In this document: one piece after another, positions 26,834 through 35,047 of the stretch
Layout of the letters: each line of letters begins with the position of its first letter
Position numbering within the stretch: position 1 is the first letter of the stretch
DNA from: Methylotenera_A sp049687015
Lineage (GTDB): Bacteria; Pseudomonadota; Gammaproteobacteria; Burkholderiales; Methylophilaceae
Assembly (NCBI GenBank): GCA_049687015.1
Contig: JBAVIP010000037.1
Location: forward strand, 1 to 64,000
Direction: 5' to 3'
Length of the DNA: 64,000 bases
Translations under genes and position numbers: made by a program
Notes under the pieces: model-generated
Databases searched by the model: none
The model's input: the letters and a program-made list of their open reading frames with translations, nothing else
Told to the model about the DNA's origin: nothing

Positions 26834-26853
26834 TATAAGGGTATACCCTTATA
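26834..26853. promoter_or_regulatory. Perfect 20-bp palindrome, possible operator
   Basis: TATAAGGGTATACCCTTATA is its own reverse complement over 20 bases. It lies in the 330-base intergenic stretch between the leftward BON gene and the rightward DUF3179 relic, about 210 bases before the BON start codon. A dimeric repressor site is the simplest reading. No -35/-10 pair was assigned around it. Confidence 0.45.
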
Positions 26854-26953
26854 AGAATAATAGGTGGCAGACCACGTTTTTAAATCATTGCCAAAGGTTT
26901 GTTTGAGTTGTGGCTTCATTTGGATTGAACTATAACTTACGCAATCTGGTTAT

Positions 26954-27261
26954 TTGCGACAAATGGTGTGTTTGATGATGCAACCACTTGATACCTATAC
27001 GTTTTCAGCACAAAGTTATCACCCAAAAGAACAAGTATTCGACCTGAAAATTAACGATAAAGCCAAAGCCTACCCATTTGCGGAATTGGCAAAAGGTTTC
27101 AAACAAAATTTCGTAGAAATTAAAGACGAGACTGATAGACAAGCGATTACAATATGTTTTGATAAGAACATAAAGTTGCATGGGTGTTTGATGCACAAGG
27201 CAAACAAGTTGCCAACGTAACCTCTTCTGGCTTGCCTGATAAACATTTAACCCGCAAGTGA
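26954..27261 (+). pseudogene. DUF3179-family gene remnant, frameshifted
   Basis: Frame 1 gives SYHPKEQVFDLKINDKAKAY, then PFAELAKGF and a run to about 27175. This resembles the DUF3179 core where substrate-domain residues read K-A-Y-P-F. The similarity then jumps frame: VAWVFDAQGKQVANVTSSGL runs from about 27172 to a TGA at 27261. The N-terminal two thirds of the family and the C-terminal tail are missing. It is therefore a decayed gene fragment, not expressed as a useful protein. Confidence 0.65.
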
Positions 27262-27297
27262 CTGTTTACCGCGATTAGTAATTAAAAAGGAGACATC

Positions 27298-28317
27298 ATG
27301 AACAAACTCAGCCTGGCTCAGTTCCTTATCGAGGAACAACAGCGTGGTCACGACTCCACGGCTGAGCTTGCACCATTACTTGAAGACGTTGCAGTTGCAT
27401 GCAAAGAAATTTCTGTCGCAATTAACCAAGGTGCGCTACAAGGCACGATGGGTAGCCTGGATGCACAAAACGTACAGGGTGAAACGCAAAAACAGCTCGA
27501 TGTGATTTGTAATGACATTTTCATTGCCGCAAATAGCAAGCGCGGACATATTGCCGGCATGGTGTCGGAGGAGCTTGAGCAGCCTAATATTCCTCCGCAG
27601 CAATCTGCCCATGACAAAAAATATCTGTTAGTGTTTGATCCGCTGGATGGCTCATCCAATGTCAATGTCAATATTTCAGTCGGCACGATTTTTTCTGTGT
27701 TTCGCTGCCCCGCTGGTATAACTCAGCCGCAAGCAGGCGATTTTTTGCAAGCAGGCAAGCAGCAAATCTGTGCGGGGTACGCACTATACGGCACCTCTAC
27801 TATTCTGGTGTTTACCACAGGACATGGTGTACATGGTTTTACTTTGGACGTTGAAACAAATACCTTTTTTCTCACCCACCCCAGCATGCAGATTGCCACC
27901 GACACCAATGAATTTGCCATCAATATGTCTAACTACCGCTTTTGGCAGATACCCATGCAACGTTACATTGATGAGTGCCTGCAAGGCAAAGAAGGTGTAC
28001 GCGGTAAAGACTTTAACATGCGCTGGGTGGCCTCGATGGTGGCAGAAATTCACCGTATTTTGGTGCGTGGCGGCGTATTCATGTACCCGATTGATAGCAA
28101 AATCAAACAACAAGGTGGCAAGTTGCGCATGCTCTACGAGGCCAACCCGATGAGTTTCATTGTTGAGCAGGCTGGCGGCGCATCTTCAACTGGTTATGAA
28201 AATATAATGAACGTTACACCAACCGCTTTGCATCAGCGCATTGGCGTGATTATGGGCTCAAAAAACGAAGTGGGTAAAGTAGTTGGCTATCATCATGCGC
28301 ACCCTGTTGAAATCTAA
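27298..28317 (+). CDS. fbp: Fructose-1,6-bisphosphatase, class I
   Basis: Hydrolyses fructose 1,6-bisphosphate to fructose 6-phosphate. 339 residues. Visible signatures: FDPLDGSSNVNVNISVGTIF (metal and phosphate site, about 104-123), an EELEQP acidic metal-binding stretch, and the C-terminal GGKLRMLYEANPMSFIVEQAGG. AAGGAG precedes the ATG. With fba and tpiA downstream it makes a gluconeogenic/RuMP-cycle block that recycles triose phosphates to hexose phosphate. Confidence 0.98.
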   Translation: MNKLSLAQFLIEEQQRGHDSTAELAPLLEDVAVACKEISVAINQGALQGTMGSLDAQNVQGETQKQLDVICNDIFIAANSKRGHIAGMVSEELEQPNIPPQQSAHDKKYLLVFDPLDGSSNVNVNISVGTIFSVFRCPAGITQPQAGDFLQAGKQQICAGYALYGTSTILVFTTGHGVHGFTLDVETNTFFLTHPSMQIATDTNEFAINMSNYRFWQIPMQRYIDECLQGKEGVRGKDFNMRWVASMVAEIHRILVRGGVFMYPIDSKIKQQGGKLRMLYEANPMSFIVEQAGGASSTGYENIMNVTPTALHQRIGVIMGSKNEVGKVVGYHHAHPVEI

Positions 28318-28404
28318 AAGGCAGTAATAAGTTAAATCAATCTGGTCTTCCCTACGATTTAGTAGGCAAATGATAATGTCCAAAATTGATGAGGGGAGGT
28401 TAAA

Positions 28405-28512
28405 ATGGATATATCTCGGGGTAATGTTGTCATGACGCTTATACCCTGCGCGATCTTGATACATGGCAAATCTCAAACTTGTTCACGTAAATGTAAAAAT
28501 AAAACCGAATAA
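28405..28512 (+). CDS. Possible 35-residue leader ORF upstream of fba
   Basis: An ATG preceded by GGGGAGG opens a 35-codon frame (MDISRGNVVMTLIPCAILIH, then a Lys/Cys-rich end) that stops 29 bases before the fba start. The ribosome site is stronger than that of many genes here. No homolog is recognised. It may be a leader peptide or chance. Confidence 0.3.
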   Translation: MDISRGNVVMTLIPCAILIHGKSQTCSRKCKNKTE

Positions 28513-28541
28513 TTATTTCATTCAATTAAGAGAATAACATC

Positions 28542-29612
28542 ATGGCACTCGTCTCATTGCGTCAATTGCTAGATCACGCTGCCGAACATGACTACGGTCT
28601 GGCGGCTTTCAATGTTAATAATATGGAACAGGTGCACGCCATCATGCAGGCAGCCGATGCGGTGAATAGCCCGGTGATACTGCAAGGCTCGGCTGGCGCG
28701 CGCAAATACGCAGGGGAAGCTTTTTTGCGCCATCTGGTATTGGCTGCTATTGAGTCTTACCCGCACATTCCCGTTGTGATGCATCAGGATCACGGCCCAT
28801 CGCCAGCTGTGTGTATCCAAGCCATGCGCTCTGGCTTTTCCAGCGTGATGATGGACGGCTCGATGCTGGAGGATGCTAAAACGCCTTCCAGCTATCAGTA
28901 CAATGTCGAAGTCACCAGAAAAGTGGTTGAAATCGCACATGCTATCGGTGTATCGGTTGAAGGCGAACTTGGCGTACTGGGTTCTTTGGAGTCAGGACTG
29001 GCGGGCGAAGAAGACGGCTCTGGCGCAACCGGCGTATTAACGCGTTCACAATTACTCACTGATCCTGAAGAGGCTGCAGACTTTGTACGGCAAACGGGCG
29101 TAGATGCACTGGCGATTGCCATTGGCACTTCGCACGGCGCCTATAAATTCACGCATCCGCCCACCGGCAAAACACTGGCGATTAGCCGCATCAAAGAGAT
29201 TCACGACCGCATTCCCAATACGCATCTGGTCATGCACGGCTCATCTTCTGTACCGCAAGAATGGCTGCACATCATCAATGAATATGGCGGCGATATGGGC
29301 GAGACTTATGGTGTGCCGGTGGAAGAAATCATCGAAGGCATCAAGCACGGCGTGCGCAAAGTCAATATTGATACCGACCTGCGCATGGCTTCGGCTGGTG
29401 CTGTACGCAAATACCTGGACGAAAACAAAAAAGAGTTTGATCCGCGAAAATTTCTTAACGCCGCTACAATCGCTATGCGCGACATTTGCAAAGCGCGTTA
29501 TGAGGCGTTTGGTTCTGCCGGACAGGCCGGCAAGATCAAGCCCATCCCCTGTGAGAGCATGGCTGAGCGCTATAAAACTGGCGAGTTGCAGGCTATTGTC
29601 AAAGCACTATAA
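28542..29612 (+). CDS. fba: Fructose-bisphosphate aldolase, class II
   Basis: Zinc-dependent aldolase that cleaves or forms fructose 1,6-bisphosphate. 356 residues of the Calvin-cycle-like (CbbA) subtype. It begins MALVSLRQLLDHAAEHDYGL; metal ligands lie in VVMHQDHGPSP (about residue 83). EGELGVLGSLESG, AIGTSHGAYKF and LVMHGSSSVP are family motifs, and the C-terminal GVRKVNIDTDLRMA binds the phosphate. It is followed by tpiA with 38 bases between. Confidence 0.98.
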   Translation: MALVSLRQLLDHAAEHDYGLAAFNVNNMEQVHAIMQAADAVNSPVILQGSAGARKYAGEAFLRHLVLAAIESYPHIPVVMHQDHGPSPAVCIQAMRSGFSSVMMDGSMLEDAKTPSSYQYNVEVTRKVVEIAHAIGVSVEGELGVLGSLESGLAGEEDGSGATGVLTRSQLLTDPEEAADFVRQTGVDALAIAIGTSHGAYKFTHPPTGKTLAISRIKEIHDRIPNTHLVMHGSSSVPQEWLHIINEYGGDMGETYGVPVEEIIEGIKHGVRKVNIDTDLRMASAGAVRKYLDENKKEFDPRKFLNAATIAMRDICKARYEAFGSAGQAGKIKPIPCESMAERYKTGELQAIVKAL

Positions 29613-29650
29613 AACCATGAATGACTAATAGAATAAAAAGGAATAACAAT

Positions 29651-30418
29651 ATGCGTCGTAAACTAGTGGTAGGCAACTGGAAAATGCATGGCGACATCAA
29701 AAGCAACCAGCTATTGCTTAATGATATTATCAACGGGTTGCGCGACTATAAAAATGCTGATTATGTCGTGTGCGTGCCGAACCCCTATTTATTTCAAGCA
29801 AGAGAACTGCTTAAAAACACCAATATCGCCTGGGGTGGGCAGAACGTAAACCAGCACGAGCAAGGTGCTTTTACTGGCGCCGTTGCGCCGCACATGCTGA
29901 CTGATCTAGGTTGCACTTATGTGCTGCTTGGCCACTCCGAGCGGCGCAACCTGTTTCATGAAACCAATCTGACGGCCGCCGCCAGATTCGACGCAGCGAT
30001 TAAAGCAGATTTGACCCCGGTATTATGTGTAGGCGAAACCCTGGCAGAACATGAGGCTGGCCTGACTGAGGTCATTGTCGCTAGCCAGATGGATGCAGTG
30101 ATGGCGACACTTGGCGACAAGGAGTTTGCAAAAGCCATGCAGCTGAATATGGTGTTTGCCTACGAGCCGGTTTGGGCGATTGGCACTGGCAAAACTGCTT
30201 CACCCGCTCATGCACAGGCTGTGCATGAGTTTATCCGGCACCGTATCGACAGGCGCAATAGCGATGCCGCAGCACATGTGCGCATTATTTATGGCGGCAG
30301 TGTCAATTCCAAAAATGCCAAGGAATTATTTGCCATGCCTGATGTGGATGGCGGGCTGGTGGGCGGCGCATCACTCAAAGCCGATGAGTTTGTGGCGATT
30401 TGCCGACTGGCGAATTAG
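29651..30418 (+). CDS. tpiA: Triose-phosphate isomerase
   Basis: Interconverts dihydroxyacetone phosphate and glyceraldehyde 3-phosphate. 255 residues with VVGNWKMHG (catalytic Lys), LGHSERR (catalytic His), AYEPVWAIGTGKTA (catalytic Glu and flexible loop) and IYGGSVN. The ATG at 29651 has AAGGA eight bases upstream and matches the family start; an in-frame ATG at 29621 would add ten unlike residues. Last gene of the fbp-fba-tpiA group. Confidence 0.98.
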   Translation: MRRKLVVGNWKMHGDIKSNQLLLNDIINGLRDYKNADYVVCVPNPYLFQARELLKNTNIAWGGQNVNQHEQGAFTGAVAPHMLTDLGCTYVLLGHSERRNLFHETNLTAAARFDAAIKADLTPVLCVGETLAEHEAGLTEVIVASQMDAVMATLGDKEFAKAMQLNMVFAYEPVWAIGTGKTASPAHAQAVHEFIRHRIDRRNSDAAAHVRIIYGGSVNSKNAKELFAMPDVDGGLVGGASLKADEFVAICRLAN

Positions 30419-30481
30419 ACATCCTAACACCGGGGCAATCAGACACAAAAACTGGTTATTTAAACACGGCAAGAAAATCGA

Positions 30482-30620
30482 ATGCTGGTAGAAGTGATGA
30501 AGCGTACGGATAGATGCAGTGCCTCAAATTTATATCGCTGAGCATCATGTCTGCAGCTTTGATGACTTACAAGCACTAGATCTCCCTGGCAAAGTGAATC
30601 ATCTGTTGAATGGTGTTTGA
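30482..30620 (+). pseudogene. Glutaredoxin 3' remnant, frameshifted
   Basis: The stretch contains EVMKRTDR in one frame (from about 30491), then in the next frame VPQIYIAEHHVCSFDDLQAL and LDLPGKVNHLLNGV ending at TGA 30620. These match the second half of GrxC-type glutaredoxins. The partial grxC at the right end of this window reads VPQIYIGDQHIGGFDDLRAL in the same place. The redox CPYC half is absent, the GG pair is replaced by CS, and the frame is broken. Confidence 0.7.
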
Positions 30621-30678
30621 CACGTGTTTACAAAAGGCTTTTTAAGATTTTATTAGGCTGCTATGGATTGTAAATTGG

Positions 30679-30751
30679 CGCCCTCGACACGAATCGAACG
30701 TGTGACCCTCCCCTTAGGAGGGGGATGCTCTATCCACTGAGCTACGAGGGC
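30679..30751 (-). tRNA. tRNA-Arg (anticodon CCT)
   Basis: Complete 73-base cloverleaf on the minus strand. The acceptor is GCCCTCG paired with CGAGGGC; the D-arm is GCTCAGTGGATAGAGC; the anticodon stem is TCCCC/GGGGA with loop CTCCTAA. The T-arm is ACACG TTCGATT CGTGT. The discriminator is G and CCA is not encoded. It reads AGG codons. Confidence 0.95.
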
Positions 30752-30850
30752 GTATGCTGAAACGCTATTTTCTCACAATTATTTGATTGATTTTATTGTT
30801 TGAAAACTATTTAATAGTTCATTACTCCAATCTTAACTATTGAAAATTGC

Positions 30851-31396
30851 ATGTTAATGAAATTAACTTTTTACAGTGTCATTTTACTGATCGCTTTTTT
30901 AGGTTTCAGGAGCATTAGCATGGCAGGCACAGCGCCAAGAATTGGTGATAAAGCACCAGACTTTAATCTACCTGATGCCAAGGGTGAAATGGTAAGCTTA
31001 GCCAGCTTGCGAGGCAATTGGCTAGTGCTTTATTTTTATCCGAAAGACGATACGCCTGGCTGTACTAAGGAAGCTTGCAGCTTTAGGGATGACTTGCACG
31101 CACTTGAAAAACTGGGCGCAAAAGTGGTTGGCGTGAGCGTGGATGACAGTAATTCACACGCCGAGTTTGCCAAAAAATACCATCTGCCATTCCCATTGTT
31201 GAGCGACAAAAATGGTTCTGTAGCCAACAAATACGGTGCACTTACCAATTTAGGTTTTATTAAAATAGCTAAGCGTTACACATTTTTAATCGACCCTGAA
31301 GGCATTCTGAAAAAAAGCTATTTGAGTGTAGATACATCACGACACTCGCAACAAATCATAGACGATTTAAGCGCAATTAAACAAAACCAGCATTAA
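30851..31396 (+). CDS. Exported Bcp/PrxQ-type peroxiredoxin
   Basis: Thiol peroxidase of the AhpC/TSA superfamily, which reduces hydroperoxides using thioredoxin-like donors. 181 residues. The N-terminus is a membrane/signal segment (LTFYSVILLIAFLGF, cleavage near SMAGT), which is not usual for cytoplasmic Bcp, so the enzyme probably works outside the inner membrane. The core has GDKAPDFNLPDAKG, YFYPKDDTPGCTKEACSFRD (peroxidatic Cys in PGCT, resolving Cys five residues later) and KYGALTNLGF. It begins a group with MsrB and MsrA, also with export signals. Confidence 0.93.
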   Translation: MLMKLTFYSVILLIAFLGFRSISMAGTAPRIGDKAPDFNLPDAKGEMVSLASLRGNWLVLYFYPKDDTPGCTKEACSFRDDLHALEKLGAKVVGVSVDDSNSHAEFAKKYHLPFPLLSDKNGSVANKYGALTNLGFIKIAKRYTFLIDPEGILKKSYLSVDTSRHSQQIIDDLSAIKQNQH

Positions 31397-31410
31397 ATTG
31401 AGAGCGCAAA

Positions 31411-31650
31411 ATGAATAGAGCCTGTCTGCCCATATTGCTTGCACTGAGCGTTTCAGCCTGCGCCAGCAACACACAATTAGCTAAAATTGATCCTGATAAA
31501 TGGACAGAGCTCACCTGCAGTGGTTTTTTAACATGGAACGATTGTAGGCAACAAGCCCGTGCAATCTGTCCGCGCGGCTTTTATACAGCTGATTATTATG
31601 AAAACTATCTGATTCAACGCCGTGTGGTGAGCGTGGCTTGTAAGACTTGA
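31411..31650 (+). CDS. Small putative lipoprotein
   Basis: 79 residues: a signal peptide with lipobox-like LSVSAC, then a short Cys-containing domain (LTCSGFLTWNDCRQQARAIC, then CPRGFYTADYYENY). The four later cysteines may form disulfides. It follows the peroxiredoxin by 14 bases and is probably co-transcribed. The family is not recognised. Confidence 0.75.
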   Translation: MNRACLPILLALSVSACASNTQLAKIDPDKWTELTCSGFLTWNDCRQQARAICPRGFYTADYYENYLIQRRVVSVACKT

Positions 31651-32084
31651 TATTTATTTGAAAAGGCTAGTGGTGGGATCTCTTTTTCTGTGTCCGCAAT
31701 GCTTATGATGCAGCGACCAGCAGGCGCCCTTGTCGCAAGAGCATGCCCAGCAACAAGGCATTGCGCATCATTCAAGAAAATCTTGGCAGCTATTTCGCCC
31801 CGGCTGGGTCTCCGCTTCTTCCAGCTCAGAGAATCTAGACACTTGAACCATATTATTACTCACAGTGACGCAGGCATTCTTTTGCAGGAATGTCCGGTGC
31901 GCAGTCCAAACCATTGCCGTAAGTAGAAACCATGCTGATGGTGCCCATATTTACTACCGCTCACAGAGAAAAGTAAATCCACAGCATCCTTCACTTTTTT
32001 CCAATAGATGTTGTAAGGAATTTAAAGCTCAACCGACTGATAGATGAAAGTGTCGAAACTAAGGAATTATGAATTGGAGCTATC
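31651..32084. other. 434-base stretch with no convincing gene
   Basis: Lies between the small lipoprotein and msrB. A 78-codon frame at 31690-31926 lacks a ribosome site and known motifs. The minus strand has a cysteine-rich frame near 31690-31740 without a start. The 3' end carries the msrB ribosome site. Decayed sequence is possible. Confidence 0.5.
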
Positions 32085-32585
32085 ATGAATCGTCGTCAAT
32101 TTATTAGTAATTTATCAGGTCTATTGCTAGCAAGCACACTACCAGTTTTTGCCAAGGAGGTAGCCTCCGTGAAGCCGCTCACAAAATCTAAATCCGCCTG
32201 GAAGGCACTATTGCCCCCGGATCGTTACGGTGTGCTGTTTGAAGAAGATACCGAGCGCTCAGGCAGTAGCCCGCTCAACCATGAAAAACGCAAAGGCACT
32301 TTTATTTGCGCAGCCTGTTTCTTGCCGCTATTCAAATCCAGCCATAAATACGACAGCGGTACTGGCTGGCCAAGCTTCTGGAATACGTTGCCTGGCGCCG
32401 TCGGCACCAAGCAGGATTTCAAGTTAGTGTGGCCGAGAACAGAATATCATTGCGCGCGCTGCGGCGGCCATCAAGGGCACGTCTTTAATGATGGCCCGGC
32501 ACCCACCGGTTTGCGTTACTGCAATAATGGCCTGGCGCTGCAATTCGTTCCAGAAACCGAAACCCTGCCTGCGCTTAGAACATAA
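32085..32585 (+). CDS. msrB: Exported peptide-methionine (R)-S-oxide reductase
   Basis: Reduces methionine-R-sulfoxide in proteins. 166 residues. The N-terminus MNRRQFISNLSGLLLASTLP resembles a Tat or Sec signal (twin Arg followed by Q-F). The MsrB core has the zinc-site pairs CAAC and CARC, SGTGWPSFWN, CGGHQGHVFNDGP, and the catalytic Cys in LRYCNNGLAL. The usual RYCIN is here RYCNN. A separate msrA gene follows, so both sulfoxide isomers in the envelope can be repaired. Confidence 0.95.
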   Translation: MNRRQFISNLSGLLLASTLPVFAKEVASVKPLTKSKSAWKALLPPDRYGVLFEEDTERSGSSPLNHEKRKGTFICAACFLPLFKSSHKYDSGTGWPSFWNTLPGAVGTKQDFKLVWPRTEYHCARCGGHQGHVFNDGPAPTGLRYCNNGLALQFVPETETLPALRT

Positions 32586-32595
32586 AGGAAACATC

Positions 32596-33237
32596 ATGAA
32601 GCACTTTTTTGGACTCGCTTACACCAGGCTCACTTGTGCGGTTGCCACTCTCCTGCTGGCCGGTTCCTGCTCGGCAGGAGATGCCCCGCCGCCTGCCAAA
32701 CCACCCTCTGCACAGGTGGCAACAGCCGTCTTTGCCGGGGGCTGCTTCTGGTGTGCTGAAGCAGACTTTGAAAAACTGGCCGGAGTGGTGAAGGCAGAAT
32801 CCGGCTATACCGGCGGCCAGCTAGAAAACCCGACTTACGAGCAGGTCAGCCATGGCGGTACGGGCCACGCCGAAGCTGTGCGGGTAACTTACAATCCCAA
32901 ACAGGTCAGCTATGAAAAATTGCTGGACTATTTCTGGCGCCATATCGACCCAACGGTCAAGGATCAGCAGTTCTGTGATGTCGGCAATCAATACCGCAGT
33001 GCCATTTTTTATCAGAATGAATCCGAGAAAAAAGCCGCGGAAGCAAGCAAGGCCGCGCTTGAGCGAGGCGGAAAATTCGCCCGCATCCATACCGAAATCG
33101 TCCCTGCAGGCGCCTTCTATCTCGCCGAAGATTATCATCAGGATTACTATAAAAAGAATCCGATTCGCTACAAGTACTATCGAAACAGTTGCGGACGCGA
33201 TGCCCGGCTAAGTGAAGTATGGGGCGCACCTCACTGA
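32596..33237 (+). CDS. msrA: Exported peptide-methionine (S)-S-oxide reductase
   Basis: Reduces methionine-S-sulfoxide. 213 residues from the ATG at 32596, which has AAAGGAAACATC directly upstream, 10 bases after the msrB stop. A hydrophobic leader ends in LLLAGSC, a signal peptide with a lipobox-like Cys. The core has the active-site GCFWCAEADFEKLAGV, the GYTGGQ loop, and YNPKQVSYEKLLDYFWRHID. The C-terminus DARLSEVWG is typical. Confidence 0.96.
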   Translation: MKHFFGLAYTRLTCAVATLLLAGSCSAGDAPPPAKPPSAQVATAVFAGGCFWCAEADFEKLAGVVKAESGYTGGQLENPTYEQVSHGGTGHAEAVRVTYNPKQVSYEKLLDYFWRHIDPTVKDQQFCDVGNQYRSAIFYQNESEKKAAEASKAALERGGKFARIHTEIVPAGAFYLAEDYHQDYYKKNPIRYKYYRNSCGRDARLSEVWGAPH

Positions 33238-33247
33238 AGCAGAACGC

Positions 33248-33913
33248 ATGCCCATCATCTGGAACCATAAATTGAAAAAATCCCTGTGTAGTTTATTTCT
33301 GCTTCTTCCCATCATCGCTTTTGCTGATGGAGAACGTATCGACGTCGCCCATTTTTCACAGGGAGATCTAAGCGGCTGGCAGACCAAGATTTTTTCAGGA
33401 GAAACCCGTTACGCGGCAGCAACCATGAATGGGCGTACCGCCTTACACGCCAACAGCACGGCTGCGGCTTCTGGGCTATTTCGTAAAATAAATGTAGACT
33501 TAAGAAAAACCCCCGTTCTCCATTGGTCCTGGAGAGTGGATAACGTTCTGGCAGGAGCAGATGAACGCACCAAGGCTGGCGATGACTATCCTGCCCGCGT
33601 CTATGTGGTGTTTTCGGGCGGCGCAGCTTTTTGGCGCACCCGCGCAATCAACTACGTGTGGTCGAATAATCAGCCCGTTAACAGCCACTGGTCTAACGCA
33701 TTTACTAAAAACGCACAAATGATCGCGGTGCAATCTGGCACAGAGCGCCTTGGGCAATGGGTGGAAGAGCAACACGATGTGCTTGCGGATTACCGCAAAC
33801 TATTTGGTACAGAGCCGAACAAGGTAGAGGCGGTGGCGATTATGACAGATACTGATAACACGGGCGCCACTGCATCCGCATGGTATGGCGACATGTGGTT
33901 TGGTGCACAATAA
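33248..33913 (+). CDS. DUF3047 domain protein, probably secreted
   Basis: 221 residues with a signal peptide (LKKSLCSLFLLLPIIAFA). The DUF3047 pattern is clear: LHWSWRVDNVL, GDDYPARVYVVFSGG, AINYVWSNN and AVAIMTDTDNTGATASAWYGD. This domain has a jelly-roll-like, carbohydrate-binding appearance, but no activity is established. The ATG at 33248 is 10 bases after the msrA stop, so it may belong to the same transcript. A GTG at 33212 inside msrA is in frame but would spoil the signal peptide. Confidence 0.85.
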   Translation: MPIIWNHKLKKSLCSLFLLLPIIAFADGERIDVAHFSQGDLSGWQTKIFSGETRYAAATMNGRTALHANSTAAASGLFRKINVDLRKTPVLHWSWRVDNVLAGADERTKAGDDYPARVYVVFSGGAAFWRTRAINYVWSNNQPVNSHWSNAFTKNAQMIAVQSGTERLGQWVEEQHDVLADYRKLFGTEPNKVEAVAIMTDTDNTGATASAWYGDMWFGAQ

Positions 33914-33969
33914 ACGCATCATCTTTACAAGGCATTAAAATTTTCTGCGGGAGATTGGCGAAGCTTGTT

Positions 33970-34812
33970 TTAGTGCTTAACTTCACCTTCCACCACATCG
34001 GGCGACAACCCCAAACTCGCGGTTTGCCTGGTAACTCGGAATGGCATCATGAGCAGCTGTAACAACCCTAAACGGGATTGCTCACGAATATAAGGCAAAC
34101 CAAGTGCGACCTTTTCGTGGCCTGTGCGCGGTGGCGCAAGGTGATAGGTGCCGCAAATCTTATCCCAAATAGAGAGAAAAAAGCCGAAATTGGTGTCCAT
34201 TTCATCACGCCTAATGGAATGATGCACACGGTGCATGTTCGGGGTGACCAACAGCCAGCGCAGCACCGTATCCAGTTTGTCCGGGTAGCGAATATTGGCG
34301 TGAGTGAACACGGCAGCGCCATTGAGCGTGGCCTCAAACGCGATGACCACCCATGGGTCAACACCCAGCGCCGCCACAATCAAGGATTTATAAATTAGGG
34401 AAATAATGATTTCAATCGGGTGAAACCGCAACCCGCTGCTGGCATCAATATCAAGATCAGCATGATGCACACTATGCAGCCGCCAGAATACAGGCAGCGC
34501 ATGTGACATTACATGCTGCAAATAGATGGCAAAATCCAGCAGTAAAAATGCAATCAGCGCCTCCGCCCAAAACGGCAGATTGAGCACGCCCATCAAGCCC
34601 CAGCCGTGGTCTTGCGCATATACTGCCGTCAGGTACGCAGCAGCGCCCAGCGTAAACCGCTGCACTACAATATTAATGCCGACCAGACTGAAATTAATGA
34701 GCCAGCGCTGCACCCTGGCTTGCGTTGGCGGCCGTTTGGGAAAGAAGGATTCCAGCGATGCCGCAAGCAGATAGACGCCTAGGAAAATACCGAATCGCAA
34801 ATAGGCTTCCAC
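33970..34812 (-). CDS. Fatty acid hydroxylase/sterol desaturase family protein
   Basis: Integral membrane di-iron oxygenase-type protein of about 280 residues with four or more hydrophobic segments. The family histidine clusters are visible: HVMSHALPVFWRLHSVHHAD and, later, FTHANIRYPDK and MHRVHHSIRRDE. The substrate is unknown. The start is uncertain: a GTG at 34812 has AGGAG nine bases upstream, while a TTG at 34818 is only three bases from it. It is divergent from the arsenic-type operon across 235 bases. Confidence 0.88.
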   Translation of the reverse strand: MEAYLRFGIFLGVYLLAASLESFFPKRPPTQARVQRWLINFSLVGINIVVQRFTLGAAAYLTAVYAQDHGWGLMGVLNLPFWAEALIAFLLLDFAIYLQHVMSHALPVFWRLHSVHHADLDIDASSGLRFHPIEIIISLIYKSLIVAALGVDPWVVIAFEATLNGAAVFTHANIRYPDKLDTVLRWLLVTPNMHRVHHSIRRDEMDTNFGFFLSIWDKICGTYHLAPPRTGHEKVALGLPYIREQSRLGLLQLLMMPFRVTRQTASLGLSPDVVEGEVKH

Positions 34813-35047
34813 AAACAATTACTCCTGTTCAATAAGACCAAATACTTAAGAAACTACATCCATCACTATAAACTTTAAAATAAGCCTGGCAAGCAAGATG
34901 AAAAGTTATCCCCTGAGGATAAAATTTTGTAAGGAACTGGCCTGACATGCGTCTAATTCAACATACGGCTTTGTTAATTTTCGCTCATGTGCCAACAAAA
35001 TACCCATTGATGATAACATTCCTTCACTACATGTTGCAGAATACGAT

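Noticed and set aside
31690..31926. 78-codon frame before msrB
   Set aside because: No ribosome site, no known motif and atypical composition; a minus-strand Cys-rich frame in the same place also lacks a start.
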